From: K189A clade bacterium
GTDB taxonomy: Bacteria > Pseudomonadota > Gammaproteobacteria > Pseudomonadales > Azotimanducaceae
NCBI GenBank assembly: GCA_902528515.1
Contig: CABZTD010000012.1
Location: 1-53,231, forward strand
Length of the DNA: 53,231 bases
Direction of reading: 5' to 3'
In this document: positions 41,008 through 50,902 of the stretch, in pieces
How positions within the stretch are numbered: position 1 is the first letter of the stretch
How the letters are laid out: the number at the start of each line of letters is the position of its first letter
Notes under the pieces: generated by a model
Database searches by the model: none
What the model was told of the DNA's origin: nothing
Seen by the model: the letters and a program-made list of their open reading frames with translations, nothing else
Translations under genes and position numbers: made by a program

Positions 41008-42374
41008 GCTATCCCCGCGCGTTGCCATAGCGCTAGAGCCGCGGCATTGTGCTGATGCGTCAACAGGGATGTATCGATGTCGACAAGCTCTCCGTTGCGG
41101 ACGCGCCATTGGCCAGCGACTAAAACATGGTGTGCCGTGTGTGCTCCACTTATTACCAGTGCGGCTAAGGGGTCTTGGGCGCCGCTGAAACGCAGATCGT
41201 TGATGCTAAACATTGCGATATCCGCAGCCGCACCAACATTTAGATGTCCCAGTTCGGGCCGATTCAAGATACTGGCACCGCCGCAGGTCGCTAGTTTGAG
41301 AGCCTCCTTATGGGAATAGTCAGGGTTAGTCATGCGCTGCAATAGATAAGCCTGCCGTATTTCCTGCATAAGATTAGAGTGGTCGTTTGAAGCCGACCCA
41401 TCCACGCCTAGTCCGATCGCAACGCCTGTTTTACGCAGTTGGTCGATTGGACATAAACCTGAACCAAGGAGCATATTGGAGCTGGGGCAGTGAGCTATGC
41501 CTGCTCCGGCAGATGCAATGCGTTGCATTTCTTTAACACTAAAGTGTACTCCATGAGCGAACCAGGTTCGTTCGTTGAGCCAACCATTTTGTTCGAGATG
41601 ATCTAGTGGCCTGGAGCCGAATTTAGCATGACAAAATTCCGTTTCTTCCTCAGTTTCTGCCAAATGGGTATGCAGGCCTACGTTATGTCGATTAGCAAGA
41701 ATGGCACTTTCGCGTAACAAAGCCGGCGTTACGGAGAAAGGCGAGCAAGGGGCTAGAGCTACTTGATTCATTGCGTAAGGCTGTGGATCGTGCCATAGCG
41801 CAAGTAAACGTTCACAGTCCGCGAGTATGTCGCCTTCGCCTTGCACGACTTTTCTCGGTGGCAAACCGCCCTGGTCTTCACCGAGACTCATCGACCCTCT
41901 CGTAAGAATGACTCTTACACCCATTTCTGTAGCAACTTGGAACTGAACGTCTAGTGGGTCGGTGCAATTCTCGCTGAACAAGTAATGGTGATCAGCGGTC
42001 GTGGTACAACCCGAGAGCAGCAGTTCAGCCAAAACTATACGAGTAGCTATCTCGATGTCAGAGTAGGTCAGCTCGGCCCACACTGGATAAAGCGTTTTTA
42101 ACCAAGGAAATAAGGGCTTATTTATGGCATCACGCATAGAGCGAGTGAGAGACTGATAGAAATGGTGGTGGGTATTTATCAGGCCGGGTAAGACAACTAG
42201 GTTGCTCGCGTCGATTATTTCATCCACTGGGGCAGTGATCGATTCGCCTGGGCCCAATATTTGGGCGACTTTGCCGTCGCGCAAAACTAAACCTTCCACT
42301 AGTTTCTTCTCGGAGTCGATTCCAAAAATATTGCGAGGGTTTTTTATCCAAACGTTGCCTTGGTTTTGTTGCAT
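41004..42374 (-). CDS. 8-oxoguanine deaminase (amidohydrolase superfamily)
   Basis: 456 residues from ATG 42374, giving MQQNQGNVWIKNPRNIFGID; the longest frame adds 27 residues from 42455. No start has a clear SD, so homologous N-terminus decided. Metal motifs are VVLPGLINTHHHFYQSL, LHTHLAETEEE, WFAHGVHFS and GLGVDGSASND. The sequence from LTRSMRDAINKPLFPWLKTL and DHHYLFSENCTD matches the 8-oxoguanine deaminase group, which converts 8-oxoguanine to urate and ammonia. That product feeds straight into the urate pathway encoded nearby. Confidence 0.85.
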   Translation of the reverse strand: MQQNQGNVWIKNPRNIFGIDSEKKLVEGLVLRDGKVAQILGPGESITAPVDEIIDASNLVVLPGLINTHHHFYQSLTRSMRDAINKPLFPWLKTLYPVWAELTYSDIEIATRIVLAELLLSGCTTTADHHYLFSENCTDPLDVQFQVATEMGVRVILTRGSMSLGEDQGGLPPRKVVQGEGDILADCERLLALWHDPQPYAMNQVALAPCSPFSVTPALLRESAILANRHNVGLHTHLAETEEETEFCHAKFGSRPLDHLEQNGWLNERTWFAHGVHFSVKEMQRIASAGAGIAHCPSSNMLLGSGLCPIDQLRKTGVAIGLGVDGSASNDHSNLMQEIRQAYLLQRMTNPDYSHKEALKLATCGGASILNRPELGHLNVGAAADIAMFSINDLRFSGAQDPLAALVISGAHTAHHVLVAGQWRVRNGELVDIDTSLLTHQHNAAALALWQRAGIA

Positions 42375-42526
42375 CGCTGCTTTAATTCCAAATTGGTCAT
42401 TTCCTTGGCCGACAAATTGCATATTGTCAGATGAGAAAGCTGAGTATAGACACATCGATAAATAAGTTAGACGGTAGTGACTGTGGAAGCTCTGTATGCT
42501 CTTCTCGTTAAAAATGTAGGTAAAAC

Positions 42527-42613
42527 ATGAGTGATATTCGTGGCACTAGCCATAAGCCCGCTGCGATATTTTCGCGGCAAGAGTCGCCGAAATTGGATAC
42601 CGACGCAAAATGA
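42527..42613 (+). CDS. Possible 28-residue leader ORF coupled to xdhA
   Basis: ATG at 42527 follows AGGT by about six bases and encodes 28 residues, starting MSDIRGTSHKPAAIFSRQ. Its TGA (42611-42613) overlaps the xdhA ATG (42610) as ATGA. The xdhA start has no visible SD of its own. The geometry suggests translational coupling; no family match is known to me. Confidence 0.4.
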   Translation: MSDIRGTSHKPAAIFSRQESPKLDTDAK

Positions 42614-44052
42614 ACTCGACGCGATTTAACATAAATGGGTCGAAGGTGGTTGCGGATATACCCGACCACAATATTTCCCTGCTTGACTTCTTACGAGATA
42701 CGCTAAATTTCAAAGGCACAAAACAAGGTTGTGGATCCGGTGACTGTGGCGCATGCACGGTTATTGTGGAAGATGCCCACGGTAAAACTTTGGCCGTTAA
42801 TGCGTGCATAACCCCTGCTGCAGCGATGCAGGGTAAGAACATCATCACGATAGAGGGAATAGCTAACCAAAAGACGTTGCATCCTGTGCAACAAGCCTTG
42901 ATCGATTTCCATGGAAGTCAGTGCGGATTTTGTACGCCAGGGTTCGTAATGGCTTTAACAGCCCATAGTTTGCTCCCGGATGCACCGAAAAAAAATAAAA
43001 GGGAGGATATCATTGCTGCTATCAGCGGTAATTTATGTCGGTGTACGGGTTATTGGCCGATTATTAAAGCCGGTATGGCCTCTTGCGGTGTAGGCGAAGC
43101 AGCTCAGCTTCGACATGTCCGCATGTGGGAGCCTCAAGGCGCCCTTAAGAAGCCTCATATTCCCGAGAATTGTTCAGGCAGCTCCGATGAGAGTTATCAA
43201 ATTGCACAAAATGAAACAATGGTCGCGCAGCGCCTTGAGCAGCGTTCTCCCTCGGATTGTTCGAGGTCAACGATCATTGCGGGAGCTACCGATGAGTGGG
43301 TCGCAGTAAACCAACAACTGGAGCAACACGAGACCATCTTAGACATCTCGCGCATTCCAAGTCTCCGAGAAATTACGGCCAGGGATGGCACTATAGAGAT
43401 TGGGGCTTGCGTGACCCATTCCGAGTTGTTTGCCTATTTCACCGAAGCGCCTTACCAGTCTTCTGCTATTAGGGAGTTGTTAACCCGATTTGGATCGCCG
43501 CAGATTCGTAATCGAGGCACTATCGGCGGCAATATTTGCGGAGGATCACCCATCGCGGATTGGTCGCCGTTATTGTTAGCCTTAGACGCATCAGTTGTTT
43601 TGAAAAGCGCCGGCTCCAGTCGTCTGGTTCACCTCTCAAACTTCTTTTTGGGTTATCGCCAGACTAGTCTGAGACCTGATGAGTACTTGGCCTCCGTACA
43701 ATTCAATGTTCCGCAGGATTGGTCGCAGCTCTCCTTTGAAAAAATTAGCAAACGCTACGAGGACGATATTTCCAGCGTTTGCGCTGCTATTTTTTTGGCT
43801 CACGATGGAGATGTCGTACAAGAGGCTCGTATTGCCTACGGTGGAATTGCTCCTATACCAATGAGAATATCGGCTTTAGAGGCTATATTGAAAGGCCAAC
43901 CATTGTCTGGGATTGATCACGGCAAGATTAAAGTTGAGCTGGATTCGATAATCAATCCGATTAGTGATGTTCGTGCGAGCGCTAATTACCGCCTGCAAAT
44001 GGCAGAGACCATGCTGATAGATCGTTTGGCACTTGAGCAAAAGACTGCCTGA
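42610..44052 (+). CDS. xdhA: Xanthine dehydrogenase small subunit (2Fe-2S and FAD)
   Basis: 480 residues. The first [2Fe-2S] set is C41, C46 and C49 in GCGSGDCGACTV; the second uses C105 and C108 in QCGFCTPGF with C143 and C145 in NLCRCTGYW. The FAD domain carries IIAGATDEWVAVNQQ and QIRNRGTIGGNICGGSPIAD. It passes electrons from the molybdenum subunit to NAD+. It is the first confirmed gene of the plus-strand operon xdhA-xdhB-xdhC-uraD-uraH-guaD-puuD. A 28-residue ORF overlaps its start by ATGA. Confidence 0.95.
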   Translation: MNSTRFNINGSKVVADIPDHNISLLDFLRDTLNFKGTKQGCGSGDCGACTVIVEDAHGKTLAVNACITPAAAMQGKNIITIEGIANQKTLHPVQQALIDFHGSQCGFCTPGFVMALTAHSLLPDAPKKNKREDIIAAISGNLCRCTGYWPIIKAGMASCGVGEAAQLRHVRMWEPQGALKKPHIPENCSGSSDESYQIAQNETMVAQRLEQRSPSDCSRSTIIAGATDEWVAVNQQLEQHETILDISRIPSLREITARDGTIEIGACVTHSELFAYFTEAPYQSSAIRELLTRFGSPQIRNRGTIGGNICGGSPIADWSPLLLALDASVVLKSAGSSRLVHLSNFFLGYRQTSLRPDEYLASVQFNVPQDWSQLSFEKISKRYEDDISSVCAAIFLAHDGDVVQEARIAYGGIAPIPMRISALEAILKGQPLSGIDHGKIKVELDSIINPISDVRASANYRLQMAETMLIDRLALEQKTA

Positions 44053-44053
44053 T

Positions 44054-46405
44054 ATGAACGTAAGAGATCCTGATCCGAAACTAAACTCTTCTGGCGATAT
44101 TAAAAAGACTAATCAAGCGTCAGAAATGCTTCCATATCCTCATGAGTCGGCCACGGCTCATGTAACCGGCTCTGCACTCTATGTCGACGATGTAGCACTT
44201 CCTGGTAACGCTTTGCATGTCGAGGTTGGAGTATCTGAGCACGCGAGTGCCAGGCTGAAATCGGTTGATCTAACTGAGGTTCGCACTAGCGAGGGCGTGG
44301 TGGATGTTATTACCTCAACCGATATACCCGGTGAAAACGAGGTCGGAGCGCTTTTGCCAGGCGACAGGCTACTTTCTAGTCAACTGGTAGAATACGTGGC
44401 TCAGCCAATATTTGCCGTTGCTGCATTAAGCCTCAGGCAGGCACAGCTCGCTGTGGCAAAAGCGGTCATTGAATACGAGATAACCGAGCCGACATTGGAT
44501 GTGGACTCTGCTATGGCTGCCAAAAGCTTTGTTACGCCTAGCAGACGCTGGGGCGACGGTAACATCGCCAGCGTAATCAAAGAGTCTGACCACCAGGTCG
44601 CCAACGAGCTATATATCCGAGGTCAGGAACATTTTTATCTGGAGCCGCAGGCTTCTTTCGCTAGCCCTCGCGATGACGGTATGTTTGTAGCAACTTCCTC
44701 GCAGCATCCAGGCGAGGTACAAAGTGCTGTCGCAAAAGTCCTAGGATGGCCGATGCATCGTGTAACCGTAGAGTGTCGACGCATGGGAGGGGGCTTCGGC
44801 GGTAAGGAGAGTCAGGCCGCACCTTTGGCTTGCCTTGCGGCTATTTTTGCTAATCGAAATGGCAAGACAGTTAAGTACCGAATGCCGCGAAGTAGTGACA
44901 TGGTGCAGACTGGAAAAAGGCATGATTTTAAAGTCCGAATCGCTTTGGCCTGCAATGGCGAGGGCCTGTTGCAGGGCGGTGATTTTGAATTATCGGGTAA
45001 GTGCGGGTACTCACCGGATTTGTCCGATGGAATCGTCGATCGCGCGATGTTTCATGTCGATAATGCTTATTTTTTGCCGAAGAGCCGTATTGTTGGACAC
45101 CGTTGTAAAACAAATACGGTATCAAACACCGCATTTCGTGGGTTCGGCGGTCCTCAAGGTATGTTGGCAATGGAGGCTGCGATGGACAATTTGGCCTACG
45201 CAGCAAAAATCGAGCCACTGTTGCTCCGAGAGCGAAATTTATACCGACCCGGATTTAGCACCACCCCCTATCAGCAAGACGTGGGCCAAATTGTTTTGCC
45301 TGATTTGGTGCAGAAGTTGGTCGCCAGAAGCGACTACTGGTCTAGGCGTGAAAACATCAAGGCTTACAATGCGAGCGGACCAAGGTGGCGCAAAGGCATA
45401 TCCCTTAATCCGGTGAAGTTTGGGATTTCTTTCACCGCAACGCACCTTAACCAGGCTGGGGCACTGCTCCACATCTTCACTGATGGCAGCGTAGAAGTGA
45501 ATCACGGCGGCACTGAGATGGGTCAAGGTTTGTATACCAAGGTTCAAGCCATCGTAGCCAATGCCTTTGGACTCAGAATCAGTCAGGTACTGAATACCGC
45601 CAGCCGAACGGACAAGGTGCCGAATGCTTCTCCTACCGCAGCGTCATCAGCGGCGGACATGAACGGTATGGCCGCCCTGAATGCTTGCGAGCAAATTAAG
45701 ATTAGATTAACCAGCTTTGCCAAGCAGGAACTAGGATGGACTGATCCCCTTATTTTTTCTAATGGCATGGTGAACAGTCGGGGAAATCCCGGAGAGTCTT
45801 TGCCTTTTTCGGAATTCGTGGGTAAAGCGTATATGGCGAGGGTGTCGCTTTCAGAGAAAGGATTTTACAGGACGCCCGATATTTCGGTGGATAAAGATGC
45901 TGGCGTTGGAAACCCCTTTTACTATTTTGCTAACGGAGCGTCGGTATCGGAAGTTTTGGTCGACACATTAACCGGAAACTATCGAGTTGGTCGTGTTGAT
46001 ATATTGCACGATGTGGGCCGGTCGTTGAACTCTGCGATTGATAGAGGCCAAATTGAGGGTGGTTTTGTGCAGGGGTTGGGTTGGCTGACAACGGAAGAAC
46101 TGCTCTGGGATAGCAGTGGGAAAATCGTATCTAACGGGCCTGCAAACTACAAAATACCGACTGCGCATGATGTTCCCAAAGATATCACTATCGAATTTTA
46201 TGAAGAGGAAAATTCTGTGCCTACCGTGCATCGTTCAAAGGCAGTGGGTGAACCTCCGGTTATGTTGGCTATTTCGGTCTGGTGTGCTCTGCGCGATGCC
46301 TGCGCGAGCCTCACTGAGTATCGCCAAATACCTCCCTTGACCGTGCCAGCCACTCCTGAGCAGGTTTACCGTTGCATCCAGCATGTGAAAGGAAAAACAA
46401 GCTAG
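44054..46405 (+). CDS. xdhB: Xanthine dehydrogenase molybdopterin-binding large subunit
   Basis: 783 residues from ATG 44054, just after the xdhA stop; the longest frame begins at 44033. It oxidises hypoxanthine and xanthine to urate at the molybdenum centre. Landmarks are RRMGGGFGGKESQAAPLAC, NTAFRGFGGPQGMLAMEAAM, GGTEMGQGLYTKVQAI and the C-terminal catalytic glutamate in VGEPPVMLAISVWCAL. The subunit lengths and split XdhA/XdhB form are those of bacterial enzymes. Confidence 0.95.
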   Translation: MNVRDPDPKLNSSGDIKKTNQASEMLPYPHESATAHVTGSALYVDDVALPGNALHVEVGVSEHASARLKSVDLTEVRTSEGVVDVITSTDIPGENEVGALLPGDRLLSSQLVEYVAQPIFAVAALSLRQAQLAVAKAVIEYEITEPTLDVDSAMAAKSFVTPSRRWGDGNIASVIKESDHQVANELYIRGQEHFYLEPQASFASPRDDGMFVATSSQHPGEVQSAVAKVLGWPMHRVTVECRRMGGGFGGKESQAAPLACLAAIFANRNGKTVKYRMPRSSDMVQTGKRHDFKVRIALACNGEGLLQGGDFELSGKCGYSPDLSDGIVDRAMFHVDNAYFLPKSRIVGHRCKTNTVSNTAFRGFGGPQGMLAMEAAMDNLAYAAKIEPLLLRERNLYRPGFSTTPYQQDVGQIVLPDLVQKLVARSDYWSRRENIKAYNASGPRWRKGISLNPVKFGISFTATHLNQAGALLHIFTDGSVEVNHGGTEMGQGLYTKVQAIVANAFGLRISQVLNTASRTDKVPNASPTAASSAADMNGMAALNACEQIKIRLTSFAKQELGWTDPLIFSNGMVNSRGNPGESLPFSEFVGKAYMARVSLSEKGFYRTPDISVDKDAGVGNPFYYFANGASVSEVLVDTLTGNYRVGRVDILHDVGRSLNSAIDRGQIEGGFVQGLGWLTTEELLWDSSGKIVSNGPANYKIPTAHDVPKDITIEFYEEENSVPTVHRSKAVGEPPVMLAISVWCALRDACASLTEYRQIPPLTVPATPEQVYRCIQHVKGKTS

Positions 46406-46471
46406 TGCGAGGACGGACAAACCAGACGATAGACTGTGCGGCAAAACGCACGGGTAGCTACGGAGGAAAGT

Positions 46472-47401
46472 ATGCGGCAAATGACAAACTGGCTTAGTGG
46501 CCTTACGCAGACTCGCGCTGCTGCGGATCCGCACGTTTTGATCACCATACTAGCGGTCAAGGGATCGGCTCCTCGATACGGTGGGTCGAAAATGGTAGTA
46601 ACCAGTAACGAGGTGTTCGATACGATTGGGGGCGGTCAACTAGAAGTACTGGCTATTGAAAGATCTCGGAAAATATTGGAGGGGATCCTGCCAGCTGTGC
46701 AACAGATAGAGCATTATCCTCTAGCCGCCACTGCTATGCAGTGTTGTGGTGGGTCCGTGACTTTACTCTTCGAGCCATTGCTTTGTGATATGCCTGAAGT
46801 TGTGATTTTTGGCGCGGGACACGTAGGTCAAGCGATATCGCATTTGCTTGAAAACCTGCCCGTGCGAACAAAGCTTATAGACTCTAGACAGAATTGGCTG
46901 GACAAATCTGGGGCTCAGCAAAAGGTCCTACTTAGTGAAGCGTTGTTAGACGGCCCTGGGTTGGCGAGCTTAGTACCAAGGAATTCATGGGTCTTCGTTT
47001 TGACCCACGATCACGCTATTGATTTCACACTTATGAGGTATCTAACTAGACGTTCCGATCTTGCTTTTCTCGGGATGATTGGTTCGAAGACTAAGTGGAA
47101 AAGTTTTTCCGCACGGTTAAAGCGAGATGGTGCCACGATTAACGAATTAGCTAGGGTTTGTTGTCCCATTGGAGATGGAGACATTCAATTTAAGGAGCCT
47201 AGTGCGATTGCGATTGACGTAGTAGCTCGACTGCTTCGAGATATAACACGGAAGAGTTGCCTAAGCGAAGACGGTCCCTCTGAAGTAATTCCATCGTCCT
47301 CTGCGAGCCCTGAGCACCGGCAATCAGAATGTGCAAATGAGGAGATTGTTGAAATTAGCAATCGTCATCTGAAAAACGAAGTTCCTGGACTTTTCCTATG
47401 A
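46472..47401 (+). CDS. xdhC: Xanthine dehydrogenase accessory protein XdhC
   Basis: 309 residues from ATG 46472, preceded by GGAGG at good spacing; the longest frame starts at GTG 46436. XdhC binds and sulfurates the molybdenum cofactor for insertion into XdhB. Motifs are LITILAVKGSAPRYGGSKMV, TAMQCCGGSVTLLFEPL, VVIFGAGHVGQAISHLLEN and VLTHDHAIDFTLMRYL. The stop overlaps the uraD start as ATGA. Confidence 0.93.
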   Translation: MRQMTNWLSGLTQTRAAADPHVLITILAVKGSAPRYGGSKMVVTSNEVFDTIGGGQLEVLAIERSRKILEGILPAVQQIEHYPLAATAMQCCGGSVTLLFEPLLCDMPEVVIFGAGHVGQAISHLLENLPVRTKLIDSRQNWLDKSGAQQKVLLSEALLDGPGLASLVPRNSWVFVLTHDHAIDFTLMRYLTRRSDLAFLGMIGSKTKWKSFSARLKRDGATINELARVCCPIGDGDIQFKEPSAIAIDVVARLLRDITRKSCLSEDGPSEVIPSSSASPEHRQSECANEEIVEISNRHLKNEVPGLFL

Positions 47402-47922
47402 GCAATCTCGCGCAATTCAATGGTTGCGCTGCGGATGCAGCGAGAGATACGGCTATGGGTTGGTGCCACTGCGTAAATTGGGCAATAGATGTTGCCAGCA
47501 AGAGACCTTTTCAAAGTATTCAACAGCTCGAGTCCTATTGTGTGGAGCGATGGTGCAATGCCTCCGTTTCTGAGATGGAGGAGGCGTTGGCAGCACATCC
47601 GTTGATTGGCGATATAGAGCTTCTTAAAAAAAAATTTTCGTCCAACGACGCCCGCGCAGATAAGGCATTTGCTGAACAAGGACAGGTGCTCAATGCAAGC
47701 GATGATACGCTGGAAGCATTAGCGCGTTTGAACTCGGCTTACAAAAATCGACATGGATTTATTTTTATTGTTTTTGCGAGGGACTTGAGTGCCGAAGAAA
47801 TGCTTTTAGCCCTTCAAGCGAGAATTTGTAACTCGACGAAGGAAGAATTTGCGCAGGCGGTGGCTGAGCAAACCAAAATTCTTCAAGCGCGCATTGCAAC
47901 TGCCTTTGAGTCACACGCTTGA
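47398..47922 (+). CDS. uraD: OHCU decarboxylase
   Basis: 174 residues. It decarboxylates 2-oxo-4-hydroxy-4-carboxy-5-ureidoimidazoline to (S)-allantoin. The catalytic histidine is H67 in AAHPLIGDIE, and LNSAYKNRHGFIFIVFARDL is the conserved core of the family. It is coupled to xdhC by ATGA and followed by the HIU hydrolase gene. It acts after PuuD and UraH. Confidence 0.93.
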   Translation: MSNLAQFNGCAADAARDTAMGWCHCVNWAIDVASKRPFQSIQQLESYCVERWCNASVSEMEEALAAHPLIGDIELLKKKFSSNDARADKAFAEQGQVLNASDDTLEALARLNSAYKNRHGFIFIVFARDLSAEEMLLALQARICNSTKEEFAQAVAEQTKILQARIATAFESHA

Positions 47923-48035
47923 TGTGAGGCATTGGGGCGCGAAGAACTGGATCGCCGAGTGCCCTGCTAGGGGAACTGGACACGGGTGCAGCAGCTTCCC
48001 AGGTTAAAACTAACAAGCAAGCCGAGATTACCAGG

Positions 48036-48389
48036 ATGACGCCAAACGGACGAACCAAACTAAGCACGCACGTATTGGATCTTGTATCCGGCTTACCTGC
48101 ACCTGGCTTGGCAGTAAAACTATATGATCCCGAGGACGCGCTTATTTCGTCAGCTATTACCAATGAGGACGGTCGTATTGAGGCTTGGGATGGTGCCGTA
48201 GATCTTGGGTCAGGAAGTTATCGATTAGTATTCGATATCGTTGGTTACCGACAAACGCATGGAGCCAGTGAACATGATCTGCTTTTCCCGCGGATAGAAA
48301 TAATTTTTCATCTGGACGGCTCCCGTTCCCGATTACACATTCCGGTTCTTCTTAGTAACTACGGCTATACGACTTATCGAGGTAGCTAA
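48036..48389 (+). CDS. uraH: 5-hydroxyisourate hydrolase (transthyretin-like)
   Basis: 117 residues. It hydrolyses HIU to OHCU. Signature residues are H12 in KLSTHVLDLVSG, R47 in NEDGRIEAW, H101 in RLHIPVLLS, and the C-terminal YRGS. The frame is open upstream of the ATG without an ATG, GTG or TTG start in its last stretch, so a longer form is not supported. The ATG itself has only a weak SD; coupling to the preceding gene is possible. The 113-base gap before it otherwise shows nothing. Confidence 0.95.
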   Translation: MTPNGRTKLSTHVLDLVSGLPAPGLAVKLYDPEDALISSAITNEDGRIEAWDGAVDLGSGSYRLVFDIVGYRQTHGASEHDLLFPRIEIIFHLDGSRSRLHIPVLLSNYGYTTYRGS

Positions 48390-48391
48390 TC

Positions 48392-49693
48392 GTGGGTGCG
48401 CTAAAGTTAAGATCGAGACTCATGAGCTTTGTTAGAAACTCTGATGGCGCGGCAGCGGTAGAGGAGCAAAGCGACGGAGTTCTAGTTATAGAGAACGGAA
48501 AAATTACTGCGGTCATGGACGCCAGCGATTTTGAAGTCAAAGGAAATGCGCTCAGCGAATGCGAGGACCTGCGGTCTTGCATTATTTTCCCTGGCTTTAT
48601 AGACACACATGTGCATATGCCTCAGCTCGGGATCCTGGCAAGTTACAGTGACCAGCTTCTTGACTGGCTAGAAAGATATGCTTTTCCTGCAGAGACTGCG
48701 TTCTGTGACCCCGCCTTTGCGGCAGCGCAGGCAGAGCATTTTCTTCATCGTATCATTGCCTTAGGCACTACTTGCGCTCAGGTGTTTACAACGGTTCACG
48801 CGCACTCTTGCGAATCACTGTTCTCTGCTGCGGAAACGAAAAACATGGCTCTTGTTGCGGGTAAAGTGATGATGGACCGCAACGCTCCTGAGCAATTGAC
48901 GCAACCACCGGTTCCTTGTGCCAGAGATTGCGAGGAGCTGATTAATCGTTGGCATGGTAAAGGCCGTGCTAGGTATGCGCTGACGCCACGGTTCGCGATC
49001 ACTTCCAGTGACGAGCAGTTAGCGCTCTGCGGAGAGCTACTGCAAGGGCATACAGACGTGCTTTTACAAACCCATCTTTCTGAGAATCTGCAAGAAATAG
49101 CCGAGGTTGGGCGATTGTTCCCACATGCTCGAGATTACTTGGATGTGTATGAAGGGCATGGTCTCAACTGTAGCGATGCGACCTTTGCCCATTCCATTCA
49201 TTTGTCCTCTAATGAGCGTGCTCGACTACTTGATGCTGGTGCAAAGATTGCTTTTTGCCCGAGCTCGAATCTTTTTCTTGGGAGTGGATTTTTAGACATT
49301 CAGTCGATTCCCAGGTCTCATCTGTCGATAGCGAGTGATGTTGGAGGCGGGACAGGTTTATCCATGTTACACACCTGTGTGGAAGCCTATAAAGTTGCGC
49401 AGGCACAGGGTCAACGATTCCATCCCTTCGAAGCGTTCTACGCCATTACTGCAGGTAACGCATCGACCCTTGGGTTGGCAGATGAGATAGGACAACTGAA
49501 ATCAGGTCTCTCCGCTGATCTTGTTGTGTTTGATCCGACGAAGCCAAGTCAGTTGGCTGGGCGTCTGGGAACTTGCGTCGATCTAACCGAGGAACTATTT
49601 GCAATCATGATGCTCAGTGATGACCGCAGTATTCGTCGTTGCTATATCTCAGGAGAGCTCGTTTATGAAGGAACTAATCAAACGTGGGCATAG
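48392..49693 (+). CDS. guaD: Guanine deaminase
   Basis: 433 residues, converting guanine to xanthine and ammonia. Amidohydrolase zinc motifs are FIDTHVHMPQLGILA, LLQTHLSENLQEI, FAHSIHLSSNE and ASDVGGGTGLSMLHT, and FCPSSNLFLGSGFLDI is a guanine-deaminase segment. It starts at GTG two bases after the uraH stop, with GAGG upstream. It overlaps puuD by ten bases. It supplies xanthine to XdhAB. Confidence 0.93.
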   Translation: MGALKLRSRLMSFVRNSDGAAAVEEQSDGVLVIENGKITAVMDASDFEVKGNALSECEDLRSCIIFPGFIDTHVHMPQLGILASYSDQLLDWLERYAFPAETAFCDPAFAAAQAEHFLHRIIALGTTCAQVFTTVHAHSCESLFSAAETKNMALVAGKVMMDRNAPEQLTQPPVPCARDCEELINRWHGKGRARYALTPRFAITSSDEQLALCGELLQGHTDVLLQTHLSENLQEIAEVGRLFPHARDYLDVYEGHGLNCSDATFAHSIHLSSNERARLLDAGAKIAFCPSSNLFLGSGFLDIQSIPRSHLSIASDVGGGTGLSMLHTCVEAYKVAQAQGQRFHPFEAFYAITAGNASTLGLADEIGQLKSGLSADLVVFDPTKPSQLAGRLGTCVDLTEELFAIMMLSDDRSIRRCYISGELVYEGTNQTWA

Positions 49694-50877
49694 ACTTAAA
49701 TCTGGCTGAATGGTCAATATTTTTCTTTCGGACACTGCACATCGTGACTGCTATTGCTTGGATTGGCGCATCCTTTTATTTCGTTTGGTTGGATATGAAC
49801 CTTCGTCCTATCTCCGGGGAAAAGCTGGGCAAAGGTCTGCAAGGGGAGCTTTGGGCCATTCACGGGGGTGGTATTTATGAGGTGCAAAAATATGACTTAG
49901 CGCCGCCAAAGATGCCATCGACACTTCACTGGTTTAAGTGGGAGGCGTACACCACCTGGCTATCTGGTACAGCGCTTCTTATCCTACTTTACTACGGACG
50001 CGCACAAACCTATCTCATTGATGAGCAAAGCTTGGTTCAGGATCCCAGCATTGCCATCGCGTCAAGCATAGGGTTCATTGCGCTTTCTCTCTTGGGTTAT
50101 GAAATTTTAGTTAGGCTCGAAAAACTCGCAAAGAGCTGGCTCGCTGGTTTGGTGTTTCTCTGGATTAGCGCCATTTGTTGGCTATCGTTTCACCTTTTTA
50201 GCCTCAAAGCTGCGCCCATCCATGTTGGAGCTGCTATTGCGACGATCATGGCAGCAAATGTCTTTTTAGGAATTATACCTGGACAGAAGGCTCTGGTCCG
50301 GGCGATTGAGTCCGGCAGGGAGCTCGATCCCGGGCCTGCTCTGGCAGCGCGCAAACGCTCCCTGCATAACAACTATCTCACCTTGCCCGTAGTTTTGTGC
50401 ATGCTCTCGAATCATTCCATGTTCATTTACAGCCATTCGTGGGCCTGGCTTGTTCTTATTTTCCTGATGCTCAATGCCTCATATCTTCGACACTTCTTCA
50501 ATTTACGCCATCAGGGTATCTCGAGACCGAGCATTTTGATCATTTCCTCAGCCTTATTTGTAGTCATTGCAACAGTGGGAGACCGCCTTGCAAGTAGCTC
50601 CTTGGATGCTGGAAATGAGATCTCGAGCAACCTACTTTCAGATCAAGAGATGATGTTATTAGTGCAGCAGCATTGCGGTAACTGTCATGCGAATAAACCT
50701 TCATTTCCAGGGTATGCAGTGGCTCCCGGCGGGATAGTGTTGGACAGCCTTCAAGCTTTGGATGGATACAGGGCCGCTACATTGAGCTCTTTGAAGAGCG
50801 GTTACATGCCCCTGGGTAACATGCAAAGTCTTACTGATATGCAGCGGAACGAGATGATTTATTACCTTCAGCAATAG
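49684..50877 (+). CDS. puuD: Urate hydroxylase PuuD with a C-terminal cytochrome c domain
   Basis: 397 residues. The N-terminal membrane domain (DUF989), from RTLHIVTAIAWIGASFYFVW onward, has several spans and family segments AIHGGGIYEVQKY and LHWFKWEAYTTWLSG. The C-terminal c-type haem site is CGNCH at residues 331-335, with M375 in GYMPLGNM as probable axial ligand. This is the membrane urate-to-HIU enzyme that does not use a soluble cofactorless uricase. GTG at 49684 overlaps the guaD stop. It sends electrons to the respiratory chain through the haem. Confidence 0.95.
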   Translation: MGIDLNLAEWSIFFFRTLHIVTAIAWIGASFYFVWLDMNLRPISGEKLGKGLQGELWAIHGGGIYEVQKYDLAPPKMPSTLHWFKWEAYTTWLSGTALLILLYYGRAQTYLIDEQSLVQDPSIAIASSIGFIALSLLGYEILVRLEKLAKSWLAGLVFLWISAICWLSFHLFSLKAAPIHVGAAIATIMAANVFLGIIPGQKALVRAIESGRELDPGPALAARKRSLHNNYLTLPVVLCMLSNHSMFIYSHSWAWLVLIFLMLNASYLRHFFNLRHQGISRPSILIISSALFVVIATVGDRLASSSLDAGNEISSNLLSDQEMMLLVQQHCGNCHANKPSFPGYAVAPGGIVLDSLQALDGYRAATLSSLKSGYMPLGNMQSLTDMQRNEMIYYLQQ

Positions 50878-50902
50878 ATCTGCATAAATCTTGCGTGTTT
50901 GG

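Noticed and set aside
47990-48035. Open frame upstream of uraH that could extend the protein
   Set aside because: The last stretch before ATG 48036 has no ATG, GTG or TTG in frame, and the known family N-terminus matches the ATG at 48036.
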